Positions 17,281 to 26,936 of a stretch of 64,000 bases of DNA are shown piece after piece; the first letter of the stretch is position 1; each line of letters opens with the position of its first letter. The stretch is from assembly GCA_012840075.1 (NCBI GenBank), contig DUMC01000135.1:1-64000 (forward strand). Direction: 5' to 3'. The translations under genes and the position numbers were made by a program. The DNA comes from Clostridiaceae bacterium. Its GTDB lineage: Bacteria; Bacillota; Clostridia; Acetivibrionales; DUMC01. Below the pieces are notes generated by a model that saw nothing but the letters and a program-made list of their open reading frames with translations, had not been told where the DNA came from and did not search any database.

Positions 17281-18483
17281 TCAATTTTGATATTCCGCTA
17301 AAACTTCATCCAGTACCTGAATCATACCGTCGATATCTTTTTCATTAATTATCAATGGTGGAAGTATCCTTAATACGTCATTATTGACACTGCCAACCAG
17401 ATATCTTCTTTCAAAACACTTATTTTTAACTTCATCCGCTATATCCGCATTGAACTCAACGGCAATCATCAATCCTTTGCCACGAACTTCTTTAATTACG
17501 GCATATTTTTCTGCAAGGTTATTCAATTTATCCATGAAATAATTGCCCATCTTTTCCGCATTTTCAACTAGACCGTCGTTTAAGAGCACATCCATGACTG
17601 CAAGACCTGCTGCACAAGCCAAAGGATTTCCTCCGAAAGTGGAACCATGGTCTCCCTTACTGAATGCTTGTGCTACAAAATCTTTTGCCAATAAGGCCCC
17701 TATTGGGAAACCTCCCCCAAGAGCCTTTGCCAAGGTAAATATATCGGGCTCAACTCCGTAATGCTGATACGCAAAAAGTTTACCTGTCCTTCCAAGTCCG
17801 CATTGAACTTCATCAAATATCAACAGTATACCCTTTTCATCACAAAGTTTCCTTACTCCCCTCATATACTCAACGGTAGTTAAATTAACACCACTTTCAC
17901 CTTGAATTGGTTCGATCATAATAGCGCAAGTATTCTCATTTACCGTTCTATATAAAGCATCCAAATCATTGATCGGCACACTTATAAACCTGGGAGTAAG
18001 GGGTGAAAAAGGCTTCTTATACTTTTCCTGGCCGGTTGCCGCTATTGTTGCCAGTGTTCTTCCATGAAATGATTTTTCAAGTGTTATTATATCAAACTTA
18101 TTTTCCAACCCTTTTTTCTTAAAGTAGATTCTTGCAAGTTTAATAGCACCTTCATTTGCTTCCGCTCCGCTATTAGCAAAAAACACTTTATCAGCACAAG
18201 AGTTCTCTACCAATACCTGGGCAAGTCTGGCTTGCTGTTCTATGTAGTATAGGCTGGAACAATGTATGAATTTTGCCGCTTGTTCCTGTATAGCTTTAAC
18301 AAGCTTGGGATGCGAGTGTCCCAGCGCATTAACGGCAATGCCTGCCAAAAAATCATAATACATATTTCCATCAAGATCCCACAGGTTTATACCCTTCCCG
18401 TGGGTAAAACACACAGGAGTTCTATCACCGAATGTATTCATGTAGTATTTTTTGTCCAGTTCAATTATATCCTTAAGTTTCAT
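17281..18483 (-). CDS. argD: acetylornithine aminotransferase
   Basis: A 400-residue PLP-dependent class III aminotransferase that converts N-acetylglutamate semialdehyde to N-acetylornithine. The PLP lysine is in FTLAKALGGGFPIG, the PLP-stacking region in FANSGAEANEGAIKLAR and the Asp in LIFDEVQCGLGRTG. The frame opens at 18525, but the ATG at 18483 with GGGAG upstream gives the expected N-terminus (MKLKDIIELDKKYYM). Third gene of the arg operon, 75 bases after argB. After the stop TGA, AAAATTGA recurs at 17269-17262 and 17243-17236, an example of repeated gene-tail sequence; 17150-17230 also repeats TTGGACAT. Confidence 0.96.
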   Translation of the reverse strand: MKLKDIIELDKKYYMNTFGDRTPVCFTHGKGINLWDLDGNMYYDFLAGIAVNALGHSHPKLVKAIQEQAAKFIHCSSLYYIEQQARLAQVLVENSCADKVFFANSGAEANEGAIKLARIYFKKKGLENKFDIITLEKSFHGRTLATIAATGQEKYKKPFSPLTPRFISVPINDLDALYRTVNENTCAIMIEPIQGESGVNLTTVEYMRGVRKLCDEKGILLIFDEVQCGLGRTGKLFAYQHYGVEPDIFTLAKALGGGFPIGALLAKDFVAQAFSKGDHGSTFGGNPLACAAGLAVMDVLLNDGLVENAEKMGNYFMDKLNNLAEKYAVIKEVRGKGLMIAVEFNADIADEVKNKCFERRYLVGSVNNDVLRILPPLIINEKDIDGMIQVLDEVLAEYQN

Positions 18484-18558
18484 CTTATTGCATCTCCCAT
18501 TCGTATAATATTTATAATTATACATAGTAATGCATAAATATGCAATATATTTTTATTA

Positions 18559-19437
18559 TCAATCCTTTACTATCATTGTACCTATGCCTTCATCCGTGAA
18601 TATCTCAAGCAATATGCAATGAGGAACCCTGCCGTCTATTATATGCGTCCTTTTTACTCCTCTTTCAAGTGCGTCAACACAACCGAGAACTTTTGGGATC
18701 ATTCCTCCGCTTATTACTTTCTTCTCAATTAACTCCTTAGTTTGATTAATAGTAAGTACCGGTAATATTTCCTGCTTTTCTCCTACTGTTTTTACACCTT
18801 CAACATCAGTAAGCAAGATAAGTTTTTCTGCTTTTAGTGCTATAGCAACCTCAGATGCTACCGTATCCGCATTAATATTATAGCTTTGTCCGTCTTTGTC
18901 GGTACCTATAGGTGCAATAACCGGTATATACTCATCTTCTGCAAGAAGCTCAATCAGTTTTGAATTAATATTGGTAATTTTACCCACATATCCCAAATCG
19001 GTCTCTTTTCCGTCTATCATCATTTTAAGTTTTTCACATTCTATAAGTTTGCCGTCGATTCCGCTTAATCCGATAGCCTTTCCGCCTTTTGAATTTATCA
19101 ATGAAACAATCTCTTTATTAGTCTTACCTATAAATACCATCTGGGCAACTTCTATTACGGACTGGTCGGTAACTCTCAATCCATTTACAAATTCACTTTT
19201 TATATTCAATTTTTTCAGCGCATTTGTAAGGTCAGGACCTCCTCCGTGTACCAGTACCGGATTCATACCTACATATTTAAGTAGTATTATATCCTGTATT
19301 ACCGAATTCTTCAATTCTTCATTTATCATTGCATTTCCGCCGTACTTTATCACTATGGTTTTACCATATAACTTTTGAATGTACGGAAGCGCTTCAATTA
19401 GTATTTCAGCTCGCTTGTAAGTGTTTGGGTTTGACAT
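18559..19437 (-). CDS. argB: acetylglutamate kinase
   Basis: A 292-residue amino-acid kinase that phosphorylates N-acetylglutamate. Glycine-rich ATP segments [10 protein letters not shown] (residues 28-37) and LVHGGGPDL (about 63-71) are intact, as are SGIDGK and the LLTDVEGV nucleotide loop. [18 protein letters not shown] at the N-terminus is a helix like that of hexameric arginine-inhibited forms, so feedback by arginine is likely (inference). Second gene of the operon, 18 bases after argC, with GGGGGA as ribosome site. Confidence 0.97.
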   Translation of the reverse strand: MSNPNTYKRAEILIEALPYIQKLYGKTIVIKYGGNAMINEELKNSVIQDIILLKYVGMNPVLVHGGGPDLTNALKKLNIKSEFVNGLRVTDQSVIEVAQMVFIGKTNKEIVSLINSKGGKAIGLSGIDGKLIECEKLKMMIDGKETDLGYVGKITNINSKLIELLAEDEYIPVIAPIGTDKDGQSYNINADTVASEVAIALKAEKLILLTDVEGVKTVGEKQEILPVLTINQTKELIEKKVISGGMIPKVLGCVDALERGVKRTHIIDGRVPHCILLEIFTDEGIGTMIVKD

Positions 19438-19455
19438 TGTGATTCCCCCTTTTGA

Positions 19456-20616
19456 TTATAAGTATAGTCCTGGTGTCATTAAGCCGGTTTCTTCAGGAAA
19501 TCCGCACATTATGTTCAAGCACTGTATTGCCTGGGAAGCGGCACCCTTTCCCAAGTTATCAAGTGCAGAAAGTACTATGACCCTGTTCATTCTTTTATCC
19601 AAAACTATACCGATATCAATAAAATTCGAGCCTGCTACGTTTTTTGTTTCAGGAAGTTTTCCTTCGTCTAATATCCTTACGAATTTGTCATTTTTGTAAA
19701 ATTTCCTGTATAGCTCGATTAATTTAGACGTTGTTATTTCCGCTTCCTCTTTGATTTCGCAGTTCACTCCGTTGCAGGTTGCCTTATCGGCACCTTTGCA
19801 AGAGCTTTTATTAGCTGTCAACTCGCTGTTTAAGTTTGCGTATATGGTGGCAAGAATTCCCCTCTTCATTGGCAAAAGATGAGGGGTAAAAGAAACCATA
19901 ATTTCTTTGCCTGCCAGCAGGCTCAGTTCTTGTTCAATTTCCGATGTGTGTCTGTGTGTTGCTACACCATATGCTTTAAAATTCTCCGTGCTCTCACAAA
20001 AACTATATTGAAGATCTGTTTTTCTTCCTGCACCGGTTATTCCCGAAGCAGCATCGATTATTATGTTATCGGTTTGAATCAATTTATTTTTTAATAAAGG
20101 TGCTAATCCCAAGATGGAACATGTGGGATAACAACCAGGGTTTGCAACTAAAACCGCATCTTTAATGGCTTCCCTATATAGCTCGGGTAGGCCGTATACT
20201 GCAATTTTCAGTAATTCAGGCAATTCATGTTTAGTTTTGTACCATTTTTCATATACTTCAACATTTTTATATCTGAAATCTCCACCATGGTCTATTATTT
20301 TTTTCCCTTTTTCCAGCAGAAGCGGTATAAATTCCTTGGAAATACCATGGGGCAAACAATTAATAAATACATCGGCTTTCTCCGGAAGGCTTTCTATATC
20401 AAGGCTTATACACTCCATGTCAAATATACCTCTTAAATTAGGATATACATCGGAGATTTTCTGCCCTACAAAACTTTGCCCGATTACAGACGTTATCTCC
20501 ACCATCGGGTGGTTTTGCAGGATGCGTACGATCTCAATCCCTACATAACCTGTGGCTCCAATCACCGCAACCTTTACTTTTTTCTTGTTGTCATAGCTAT
20601 TACCCACTATAGCCAT
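19456..20616 (-). CDS. argC: N-acetyl-gamma-glutamyl-phosphate reductase
   Basis: Reduces N-acetylglutamyl phosphate with NADPH. Rossmann motif VAVIGATGYVG (near residue 16) and active-site Cys in VANPGCYPT are intact, and HRHTSEIEQ holds the catalytic His. At 386 residues it is about 40 longer than usual. The excess is an insert near residues 270-305 with three cysteines (SCKGADKATCNGVNC) placed between ATIYANLNSEL and the TTSKLIELYRKFY helix, at the substrate-domain surface. First gene of the arg operon; the leader is about 460 bases from the ARG-box promoter. Confidence 0.96.
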   Translation of the reverse strand: MAIVGNSYDNKKKVKVAVIGATGYVGIEIVRILQNHPMVEITSVIGQSFVGQKISDVYPNLRGIFDMECISLDIESLPEKADVFINCLPHGISKEFIPLLLEKGKKIIDHGGDFRYKNVEVYEKWYKTKHELPELLKIAVYGLPELYREAIKDAVLVANPGCYPTCSILGLAPLLKNKLIQTDNIIIDAASGITGAGRKTDLQYSFCESTENFKAYGVATHRHTSEIEQELSLLAGKEIMVSFTPHLLPMKRGILATIYANLNSELTANKSSCKGADKATCNGVNCEIKEEAEITTSKLIELYRKFYKNDKFVRILDEGKLPETKNVAGSNFIDIGIVLDKRMNRVIVLSALDNLGKGAASQAIQCLNIMCGFPEETGLMTPGLYL

Positions 20617-20640
20617 AAATTAAACATCCCCTTTTTTCAA

Positions 20641-20694
20641 TAAATTACATGTGCTAAATTACATGTATATTGTATGTACTAAATAACATGTACA
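20641..20694. repeat. short direct repeats in the argC leader
   Basis: TAAATTACATGT occurs at 20641-20652 and 20655-20666, with a variant TAAATAACATGT at 20680-20691. The leader between here and the promoter (20700-21080) is AT-rich. A role is unknown. Confidence 0.5.
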
Positions 20695-20963
20695 GCGTTG
20701 ATTTTAATATTTAGTTGCACCTGTGCACTTACCACATACCTATGCACCTTTAACATAATATACCCGCAACATAACATACTCTCATAACAAAAAACAGCCA
20801 CATACATAATAAATAATAATAAAAAAATACACAAAATATTTAATACATTATTGTATAACTATTCTATTATTTAAACGCATTCTCCATGGTATAATGTAAT
20901 GGTTACGTTGTCATAACTTAAATTTTTTGTTAATATAAATATACTAGTACTAGGTATTTATGT

Positions 20964-20977
20964 TTAATAAATATTCA
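20964..20977. promoter_or_regulatory. second ARG box (ArgR operator)
   Basis: TTAATAAATATTCA differs at one position from the ArgR consensus TGAATWWWWATTCA. It lies about 110 bases downstream of the predicted argC transcript start, a common position for an auxiliary ArgR site. A weaker match is at 20852-20865. Confidence 0.55.
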
Positions 20978-21082
20978 TTCTCAAGCCATACACGACATGA
21001 CAACAGCAACCGGTACATTATCACAGATGTTAGGAGTTTTAGTACACATATATAATTTGCAAAACACAATGTAAGTTTTATA

Positions 21083-21111
21083 ATTATACAATCAAATGAA
21101 TAAAAATTCAA
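21083..21111 (-). promoter_or_regulatory. argC promoter overlapped by a consensus ARG box
   Basis: On the minus strand TTGAAT (21111-21106), a 17-base spacer and a perfect TATAAT (21088-21083) form a promoter. The palindrome TGAATAAAAATTCA (21097-21110) matches the ArgR/AhrC operator consensus at every defined position and overlaps the -35 and spacer, so arginine-dependent repression of argCBDF is the natural reading. Inferred from motif and position. Confidence 0.75.
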
Positions 21112-21277
21112 TAGGTTATTTAACGTTTTTGTGCAAAATATATTTCGTACTTTTATGCAAAGTCTACAAAATTAAAAAACCAATTTTGTTTAATAATGTG
21201 CTAGTTGAACAATGGCTTGGGATGGTATATTCTTAATATATAGATACGCTAAGTTAGAAATTATAGGAGGGGAAAAA

Positions 21278-22384
21278 ATGGCAAGTGTTGTATTAAAAAA
21301 TGTTACAAAGAGGTTTGAAGGTGGGGTTATTGCAGTCAGTAATTTCAACCTCGACATCGAAGACAAAGAATTTATCATTCTTGTAGGACCTTCTGGTTGT
21401 GGTAAAACTACTACATTAAGAATGATAGCAGGTCTTGAAGAAGTTACTGAAGGTGAAATTTATATCGGAGATAGACTTGTAAACGATGTTCAGCCAAAAG
21501 ACAGAGATATAGCAATGGTTTTCCAAAACTACGCTCTTTATCCGCACATGACAGTTTTTGACAACATGGCTTTCGGTCTTAAGCTCAGAAGAACTCCAAA
21601 AGCAGAAATAAAGAGAAGAGTTCTTGAAGCAGCAAAAATTCTTGAAATTGAACATTTATTAGATAGAAAACCAAAGGCATTATCAGGTGGTCAGAGACAG
21701 AGAGTTGCATTAGGACGTGCTATAGTTCGTAATCCTAAGGTATTCTTGATGGACGAACCTTTATCAAACTTGGACGCAAAATTAAGAGTACAGATGAGAA
21801 TCGAGATAAGCAAATTACATCAAAGACTTGCAACTACATTCATATACGTTACACACGACCAAACGGAAGCTATGACAATGGGTACCAGAATCGTTGTTAT
21901 GAAAGACGGTTTCATACAACAGGTAGATACTCCTCAAGCTCTGTATGAAAAACCTGTCAACCTGTTCGTAGCAGGATTTATCGGAAGCCCGCAAATGAAC
22001 TTCATAAATTCAAAAATCGAACAATTAGAAGACGGAGTATATGTAGTATTCGGAAATCACAAACTCAAGCTGCCAGAAAGCAAAGTTAAAGCTGCAAGCA
22101 ATTATATCGGCAAAGAAGTAATCATGGGTATCAGACCGGAACACATACATGATGAAGAAGTTTATATACAATCACTTCCTAACTGCGTAGCAGATGCATA
22201 TGTAGAAGTTGTTGAAATGTTAGGTTCTGAAACATTACTCTACTTAACCATCGATGAGCTAAACGTAACAGCAAGAGTCAATCCGAGAACAACTGCAAGA
22301 TCCGGAGATACAATTAAAGTAGCTTTCGATGTTAATAGAATACATCTATTTGATAAAGATACGGAAAATGTTATCACTAATTAA
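21278..22384 (+). CDS. ugpC: sugar ABC transporter ATP-binding protein, UgpC/MsmX family
   Basis: A 368-residue ATPase for carbohydrate importers of the CUT1 type. Walker A GPSGCGKTT, Q-loop VFQNYALYPHM, signature LSGGQRQR, Walker B VFLMDEPLSNLD and switch THDQTEAM are intact; the C-terminal ~130 residues form the TOBE/MOP-like regulatory domain (GIRPEHI). The frame opens at 21212, but TAGGAGGGG stands just before ATG 21278 and MASVVLKNVTKRFEGG is the family N-terminus. No permease or binding-protein gene is nearby, so it probably serves several importers, as MsmX does in Bacillus. It ends in a clear terminator. Confidence 0.94.
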   Translation: MASVVLKNVTKRFEGGVIAVSNFNLDIEDKEFIILVGPSGCGKTTTLRMIAGLEEVTEGEIYIGDRLVNDVQPKDRDIAMVFQNYALYPHMTVFDNMAFGLKLRRTPKAEIKRRVLEAAKILEIEHLLDRKPKALSGGQRQRVALGRAIVRNPKVFLMDEPLSNLDAKLRVQMRIEISKLHQRLATTFIYVTHDQTEAMTMGTRIVVMKDGFIQQVDTPQALYEKPVNLFVAGFIGSPQMNFINSKIEQLEDGVYVVFGNHKLKLPESKVKAASNYIGKEVIMGIRPEHIHDEEVYIQSLPNCVADAYVEVVEMLGSETLLYLTIDELNVTARVNPRTTARSGDTIKVAFDVNRIHLFDKDTENVITN

Positions 22385-22520
22385 TAATTAAATGCACCCG
22401 AGTTCTTATCAGTTAAATTCTTAAATTAAAACATATAATTAATTCACATTAATTTAATTGATGGTTTAAATTAATTAGTGATACAACACAAGTTAATACG
22501 CAAAATTGTAATAAATATGA

Positions 22521-22560
22521 AAAAAGAGGAAGATAATTATATCTTTCTCTTTTTATTTTT
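22521..22560 (+). terminator. intrinsic terminator after ugpC
   Basis: A 13-bp stem with one G-U pair (22522-22534 with 22541-22553), a 6-base loop and a T-rich tail close the ugpC transcript. The rest of the 22385-22757 gap is AT-rich with nothing else I can support. Confidence 0.88.
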
Positions 22561-22757
22561 TTATGTTAATATATTTAGTAAATTAATAACTTATTTGTCA
22601 ATTTAATTTTTAGTTAATTAATATTAGAAACCTAAAATTTAAGCATGATGTTTACGATTATTAAGTTGAAAAGATGACAAATTATTAGATGATATGTTTT
22701 GTAATAGTTATACACAATAATCAGATGAAATAAAACTATTTATTTGGAGTGATTAAA

Positions 22758-23864
22758 TTGTCAATTAAACTATTAAAAGAAATGTTGTATCAAGTTAATA
22801 AGATCATTGACATAGAATGCGGTGTAGCAGATGAAAACGGTATCATATTGGCGTGTACTAATGAAAGCAGAATAGGCCAAGTTGATGAAAATGTAGTAAA
22901 TTTACCGGATAACAATAATAATTCAATACACGTAATAAACGGCATAGCTTATCAGCGGGTTGTTGTAAACAGTCGTTACGAATATATAGTTTTTATATGC
23001 TCAGACACGGATGAAAGTTTAAAATACCTATCTCTAGTCGCATTAAATGTGAGAAATATAAGTTCCTATTATGATGATAAATTTGACAAGAGTAATTTTA
23101 TAAAAAATGTAATGATGAATAATATTCTACCGGGTGATATTGCCCTTCGCGCCAAAGAACTTCATGTTTCAAATAACGCAAAGAGGATAGTTTTTCTCAT
23201 ACGGACTGAAAAAGTTAACGATACCAGCCATTATGAGATAATATTAAGTATTTTCCCAAACAGAAATAAAGATTTTGTCATCGTAATAGACGAAGAGAAT
23301 ATCGCACTTGTAAAAGAATTGAAAGCTGAAGATGAAGAGAAATTAGCCAAAGAGATTGAAAGCATAGCCCGTACAATAGTAGATACCCTAAATGCAGAAT
23401 TGATGGTTAAGGCAATAGTTGGTATTGGAACAATTGTAGATAATATAAGGGATATCGCCCGTTCATATAAAGAAGCACAAACTGCTCTTCTGGTAGGCGG
23501 AATATTTGAAAATGAAAAATCCTTGGTTTATTACAACAATCTTGGCATAGGAAGGCTAATATATCAGTTACCCACGACCTTATGCAAATTATTCTTAAAA
23601 GAGGTATTTAAGGACAATTCCCTTGAACGCCTTGATTCCGAAACTATTCATACTATAAATAAATTCTTTGAAAATAACCTTAATGTAAGCGAAACTGCAA
23701 GACAGCTATATGTCCACCGCAACACCTTGGTTTACAGGTTGGACAAGATTCAGAAAATGACCGGACTTGACTTGAGGATGTTTGACGATGCCCTCATATT
23801 CAAGTTTTCAATGATGGTCAAAAAATACCTTGAAAAGATGGAAAAAGGCGATGTGATTATTTAG
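22758..23864 (+). CDS. PucR/CdaR-type transcriptional regulator
   Basis: A 368-residue regulator. Residues ~1-105 look like a sensor (ADENGIILACTNESRIG, similar to sugar-diacid/GAF-like recognition domains), the middle has a GGDEF-like CdaR region (VGIGTIVDNIRDIARSYKEAQTAL), and the end is the PucR-type helix-turn-helix (NVSETARQLYVHRNTLVYRLDKIQKMTG). GTG at 22749 is in frame, but GGAG at 22746-22749 lies 8 bases before TTG 22758, so TTG is preferred. Placed after the sugar ABC ATPase gene, it may control sugar uptake or metabolism; that is inference. Its TAG stop overlaps the first repeat word TAGACAGGG. Confidence 0.85.
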   Translation: MSIKLLKEMLYQVNKIIDIECGVADENGIILACTNESRIGQVDENVVNLPDNNNNSIHVINGIAYQRVVVNSRYEYIVFICSDTDESLKYLSLVALNVRNISSYYDDKFDKSNFIKNVMMNNILPGDIALRAKELHVSNNAKRIVFLIRTEKVNDTSHYEIILSIFPNRNKDFVIVIDEENIALVKELKAEDEEKLAKEIESIARTIVDTLNAELMVKAIVGIGTIVDNIRDIARSYKEAQTALLVGGIFENEKSLVYYNNLGIGRLIYQLPTTLCKLFLKEVFKDNSLERLDSETIHTINKFFENNLNVSETARQLYVHRNTLVYRLDKIQKMTGLDLRMFDDALIFKFSMMVKKYLEKMEKGDVII

Positions 23865-23871
23865 ACAGGGA

Positions 23872-23992
23872 GACAGGGGGACGGTTCTCTTGTCGCAGAC
23901 AAGGGGACGGTTCTTCTGTCTAGCTTTTGCCCTTGCCAGACAGAGATAGACAGAGGGACGGTTCTTTTGTCCGGCTTTTGTTTTGGCCAGAC
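23872..23992 (+). repeat. GGGACGGTTCT repeat cluster A
   Basis: Three copies of a 23-bp unit of form GACANRGGGACGGTTCTYYTGTC at 23872-23894, 23898-23920 and 23949-23971. Copies two and three are each followed by a 21-base partner with GCTTTTG and GCCAGAC (23921-23941 and 23972-23992). The array starts at the PucR-type stop codon and fills the gap before ftsE. The same unit occurs at 57008-57117. Confidence 0.85.
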
Positions 23993-24046
23993 ACAATTAA
24001 GCTAGATAATGCTATTCAGTTATTATTGTGAGGTGCAACTTCATTA

Positions 24047-24754
24047 ATGATAGAATTTATTAAAGTAAAAAAAGTATATCCTAATGACGTCGTAGCTTTA
24101 AATAACATCAATGTCAAGATTAATAAAGGAGAGTTTGTTTTTCTTGTAGGACAGAGCGGCTCCGGAAAAAGCACTTTCCTCAAGTTGATTTTAAAAGAAG
24201 AAGATCCCACGGAAGGAACTATTTTTGTAAACGGATATGAAGTTTCTGCCATGAAAAGAAGGGATATTCCTTACCTTAGGCGCAGTATAGGAGTTGTATT
24301 TCAGGATTTCAGGCTCCTTCCTGACAAAACGGTGTATGAAAATGTAGCTTTTGCTATGAGGATAACAGAAGCACTCCCAAAAGAAATCCGCAGACAGGTC
24401 CCTATGGCTCTTGGTTTGGTTGGCTTAAGCCGAAAAGCAAACGTTTTCCCTAACCAATTATCAGGCGGTGAACAGCAACGTGTTGCAGTTGCCAGAGCCA
24501 TAGTTAACAATCCTTCAATACTAATTGCAGATGAACCCACAGGTAACTTAGACCCTGAAACCTCCTGGGAAATTATGAAGCTTTTGGTAGATATAAATAA
24601 CAGAGGGACTACAGTAGTTGTAGCAACCCATGAAAAAAGCATTGTGGATTCCTTGAAAAAGCGGGTTATTTGCCTTGACAGAGGGACAATAATACGAGAC
24701 CAACAAAAGGGGACTTACGAAAATGAAGGTACGCACAATAAAATATATATTTAA
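24047..24754 (+). CDS. ftsE: cell division ATP-binding protein FtsE
   Basis: A 235-residue ATPase that pairs with FtsX to control peptidoglycan hydrolysis at the division site. Walker A GQSGSGKST (near 35-43), signature LSGGEQQR, Walker B ILIADEPTGNLDP and switch His in ATHEKS are intact; IGVVFQDFRLLPDKTVYENV is a family-specific stretch. GAGGTG lies upstream of ATG 24047. The gene overlaps ftsX by 32 bases. Order ftsE-ftsX-M23 hydrolase-S41 protease follows the arrangement in many Clostridia. Confidence 0.96.
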   Translation: MIEFIKVKKVYPNDVVALNNINVKINKGEFVFLVGQSGSGKSTFLKLILKEEDPTEGTIFVNGYEVSAMKRRDIPYLRRSIGVVFQDFRLLPDKTVYENVAFAMRITEALPKEIRRQVPMALGLVGLSRKANVFPNQLSGGEQQRVAVARAIVNNPSILIADEPTGNLDPETSWEIMKLLVDINNRGTTVVVATHEKSIVDSLKKRVICLDRGTIIRDQQKGTYENEGTHNKIYI

Positions 24755-25622
24755 CGAAGGAGTAAAAAATGTATATAAGAACAGGCTAATGTCTCTTGCA
24801 TCAATAAGTACGATAACGGCTTCTTTAATAATTTTCGGCATATTTTATTTGATAATCGCAAATATAAACCACAATATTATGAAGCTTAAAGAACAACCTG
24901 AAATGCAGGTTTTTTGCAACCCTGAATTAGATGACATGGGCGTGAAGTTGGTTCAGAACGCACTTATACGTAACAGTAATATTGCAGAAGTTACAATGGT
25001 TACTAAAGAAGAGGCTTTTGAAAAAATCAAGGAAATGTTGGATGAAGATGCTGATTTATTGGAAGGTTTAGATAGCAGTTTTTTGCCGGTGTCTTTTATA
25101 ATCAAACTAAAAGACATTGCAAACAGCGGTGAAGTAGTAAAAGAGCTTAAAAAAATAAACGGAGTTGATAAAGTTACTTATCCTCAAAAAACTATGGAAA
25201 TTATCTCCAAATTCACTAATTGGATTCATGTAATCAGCATTGTCCTCACAGCAATACTTCTGATTATTTCTGTTTTTATAATATCCAATACTATTAAGTT
25301 AACGGTCTTTGCAAGAAGAAAAGAAATTAGTATAATGAAATATATAGGAGCAACAAACTGGTTTATCCGTTGGCCGTTTATTGTAGAAGGTATATTAATT
25401 GGTTTCATCGGAGCAGCGGTAAGTTTTGTTATTTCAGGCTTTTTTTACAATAGAATCGAAAACAGGTTTACACAAGAACTTATACAAGCTGGAACGGATA
25501 TAATAACCTTATTGAAATTCAACGAAATAAATCTTCCCATGCTTGTAATGTTCATGTTCCTGGGATGTACAGTAGGGGCATTCGGAAGTATAATATCTAT
25601 TAGGAGGTACTTAAAAGTATAG
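24723..25622 (+). CDS. ftsX: cell division protein FtsX
   Basis: A 299-residue membrane partner of FtsE. TM1 is near residues 20-42, an extracellular loop of about 120 residues (EMQVFCNPELDDMG onward) follows, then three TM segments from ~165 to the end with the FtsX motif ARRKEISIMKYIGATNWFI. The loop normally contacts a coiled-coil peptidoglycan hydrolase, and such a protein is encoded next door. Starts inside the end of ftsE with AAAGGGG as ribosome site. Confidence 0.96.
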   Translation: MKVRTIKYIFNEGVKNVYKNRLMSLASISTITASLIIFGIFYLIIANINHNIMKLKEQPEMQVFCNPELDDMGVKLVQNALIRNSNIAEVTMVTKEEAFEKIKEMLDEDADLLEGLDSSFLPVSFIIKLKDIANSGEVVKELKKINGVDKVTYPQKTMEIISKFTNWIHVISIVLTAILLIISVFIISNTIKLTVFARRKEISIMKYIGATNWFIRWPFIVEGILIGFIGAAVSFVISGFFYNRIENRFTQELIQAGTDIITLLKFNEINLPMLVMFMFLGCTVGAFGSIISIRRYLKV

Positions 25623-25799
25623 TTAAAATAAAGCATTATTAAATTATTAAATAAATCTAATTCAATAGTATAACTGTAAATAATGTATAACCCAAATAAC
25701 ATAAATATATAACATAAATAACATAAATATATAAAACTTAGCATAAATAAAAGTAGATACAAAAGAAAAAAACCATTTTTTCTGCAGGGTGGTGTCAAA

Positions 25800-26936
25800 A
25801 TGTATAAAAAGAGGGCTATTTCCGTAATCTTAATAATAGTTATGTTAATTTCTCTTGCATTTCAGCCGGCAGGTGCTGATGATGAACTGGAGAAAGCAAA
25901 ACAAGAAAAACAGAATATCGATAATCAAATAAACCAGGTTAAAAATCAGAAGAAAAACGAGTTGAATGAAAAAGCTCAACTTGAAGCAGAAAAAAATAAT
26001 TTGTTAAACACAGAAAAAAAAGAAAATGAAGAATACGAAAACTTGTTAAATGAAATAAACGAATTGGAAAAAATTCTGGAAGAAGTAGAACAAGCACTTA
26101 AAGAAGCTGAGGAGAATTATGAAAATCAAGTTAATCAGTTTAAAGCACACTTAAGTGCAATGTATAAAAATTCAAACGAGACCATTCTGGACATTATTCT
26201 GGAATCCAAAAATATTATAGATCTTTTGGAAAGGATTGAACTCATATCCTTATTATCAAAAAGGGATAAACAAATTATAGACCAACTTAAAACAGCGAAA
26301 GAAGATGTAGAGTATAAAAGGCGTACATATTTGGAACAAAAAGCAGAATTACAGGAAGCCATCCGCGAAAAGAAAAACAGGCTGGAATCGCTTAAAGCTT
26401 CAAGAGCAAGTGTCGAAAGTCAGCTTCAGGAAACTCAGAGAAAAATAGAAATCCTAGAAAAACAGGAAAAAGAGCTACTGGCTAAATCTGAAGAAATCAG
26501 CAACCTGATAAAAACACTTTCTACCAGGAAAAAATATGTAGAAGGTCAGATGATTTGGCCACTGCCAAGTTCAACAAGAATTACTTCTACATTTGGCACA
26601 AGAAGGCATCCTATTTTAAGATATATCAGAACGCACACCGGTATAGATATAGCTGCAAGTAGCGGATCTAATATAGTTGCCGCAAATAAAGGTACGGTCA
26701 TAGTTGCGGGATGGCAAGGTAGCTACGGCAACGCAGTCATAATAGATCATGGAGGAGGAATAAGCACCCTTTATGGCCACTGCAGCAAACTACTTGTGAA
26801 AGTCGGACAGGAAGTTGAAGCAGGAGAAATAATTGCCAAAGTAGGAAGTACAGGTTTGTCGACAGGCCCTCATTTGCACTTTGAGGTGCGTGTAAACGGT
26901 GAACCTCAGGATCCTTTAAAATATGTATCATATTAA
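25800..26936 (+). CDS. secreted murein hydrolase activator/M23 endopeptidase with coiled coil (EnvC/PcsB-like)
   Basis: A 378-residue exported protein. A signal peptide (about residues 1-26, ending near PAGADD) is followed by a long Glu/Lys/Gln coiled coil (~27-245) and an M23 LytM domain (~255-375) with FGTRRHP, HTGIDIA and HLHFEVR carrying the zinc ligands, so the site looks catalytically competent rather than degenerate as in E. coli EnvC. It is the likely cell-wall hydrolase activated by FtsEX. AGGGTGGTG precedes the ATG. Its last bases (VSY-stop) are copied downstream at 26958-27007. Confidence 0.93.
   Translation: MYKKRAISVILIIVMLISLAFQPAGADDELEKAKQEKQNIDNQINQVKNQKKNELNEKAQLEAEKNNLLNTEKKENEEYENLLNEINELEKILEEVEQALKEAEENYENQVNQFKAHLSAMYKNSNETILDIILESKNIIDLLERIELISLLSKRDKQIIDQLKTAKEDVEYKRRTYLEQKAELQEAIREKKNRLESLKASRASVESQLQETQRKIEILEKQEKELLAKSEEISNLIKTLSTRKKYVEGQMIWPLPSSTRITSTFGTRRHPILRYIRTHTGIDIAASSGSNIVAANKGTVIVAGWQGSYGNAVIIDHGGGISTLYGHCSKLLVKVGQEVEAGEIIAKVGSTGLSTGPHLHFEVRVNGEPQDPLKYVSY

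Noticed and set aside
20888-20895. TGGTATAAT on the plus strand as a ugpC promoter
   Set aside because: The extended -10 is good, but no acceptable -35 is found and the leader would be about 380 bases; not strong enough to list.
23872-23992. Repeat cluster A as a CRISPR array
   Set aside because: Only three units, irregular spacing, spacers repeated themselves, and no cas genes in the window.
23808-23996. Minus-strand open frame of 62 codons over repeat cluster A
   Set aside because: It is a translation of the GGGACGGTTC repeats (repeated KNRP words), lies opposite the PucR-type gene end, and has no ribosome site.
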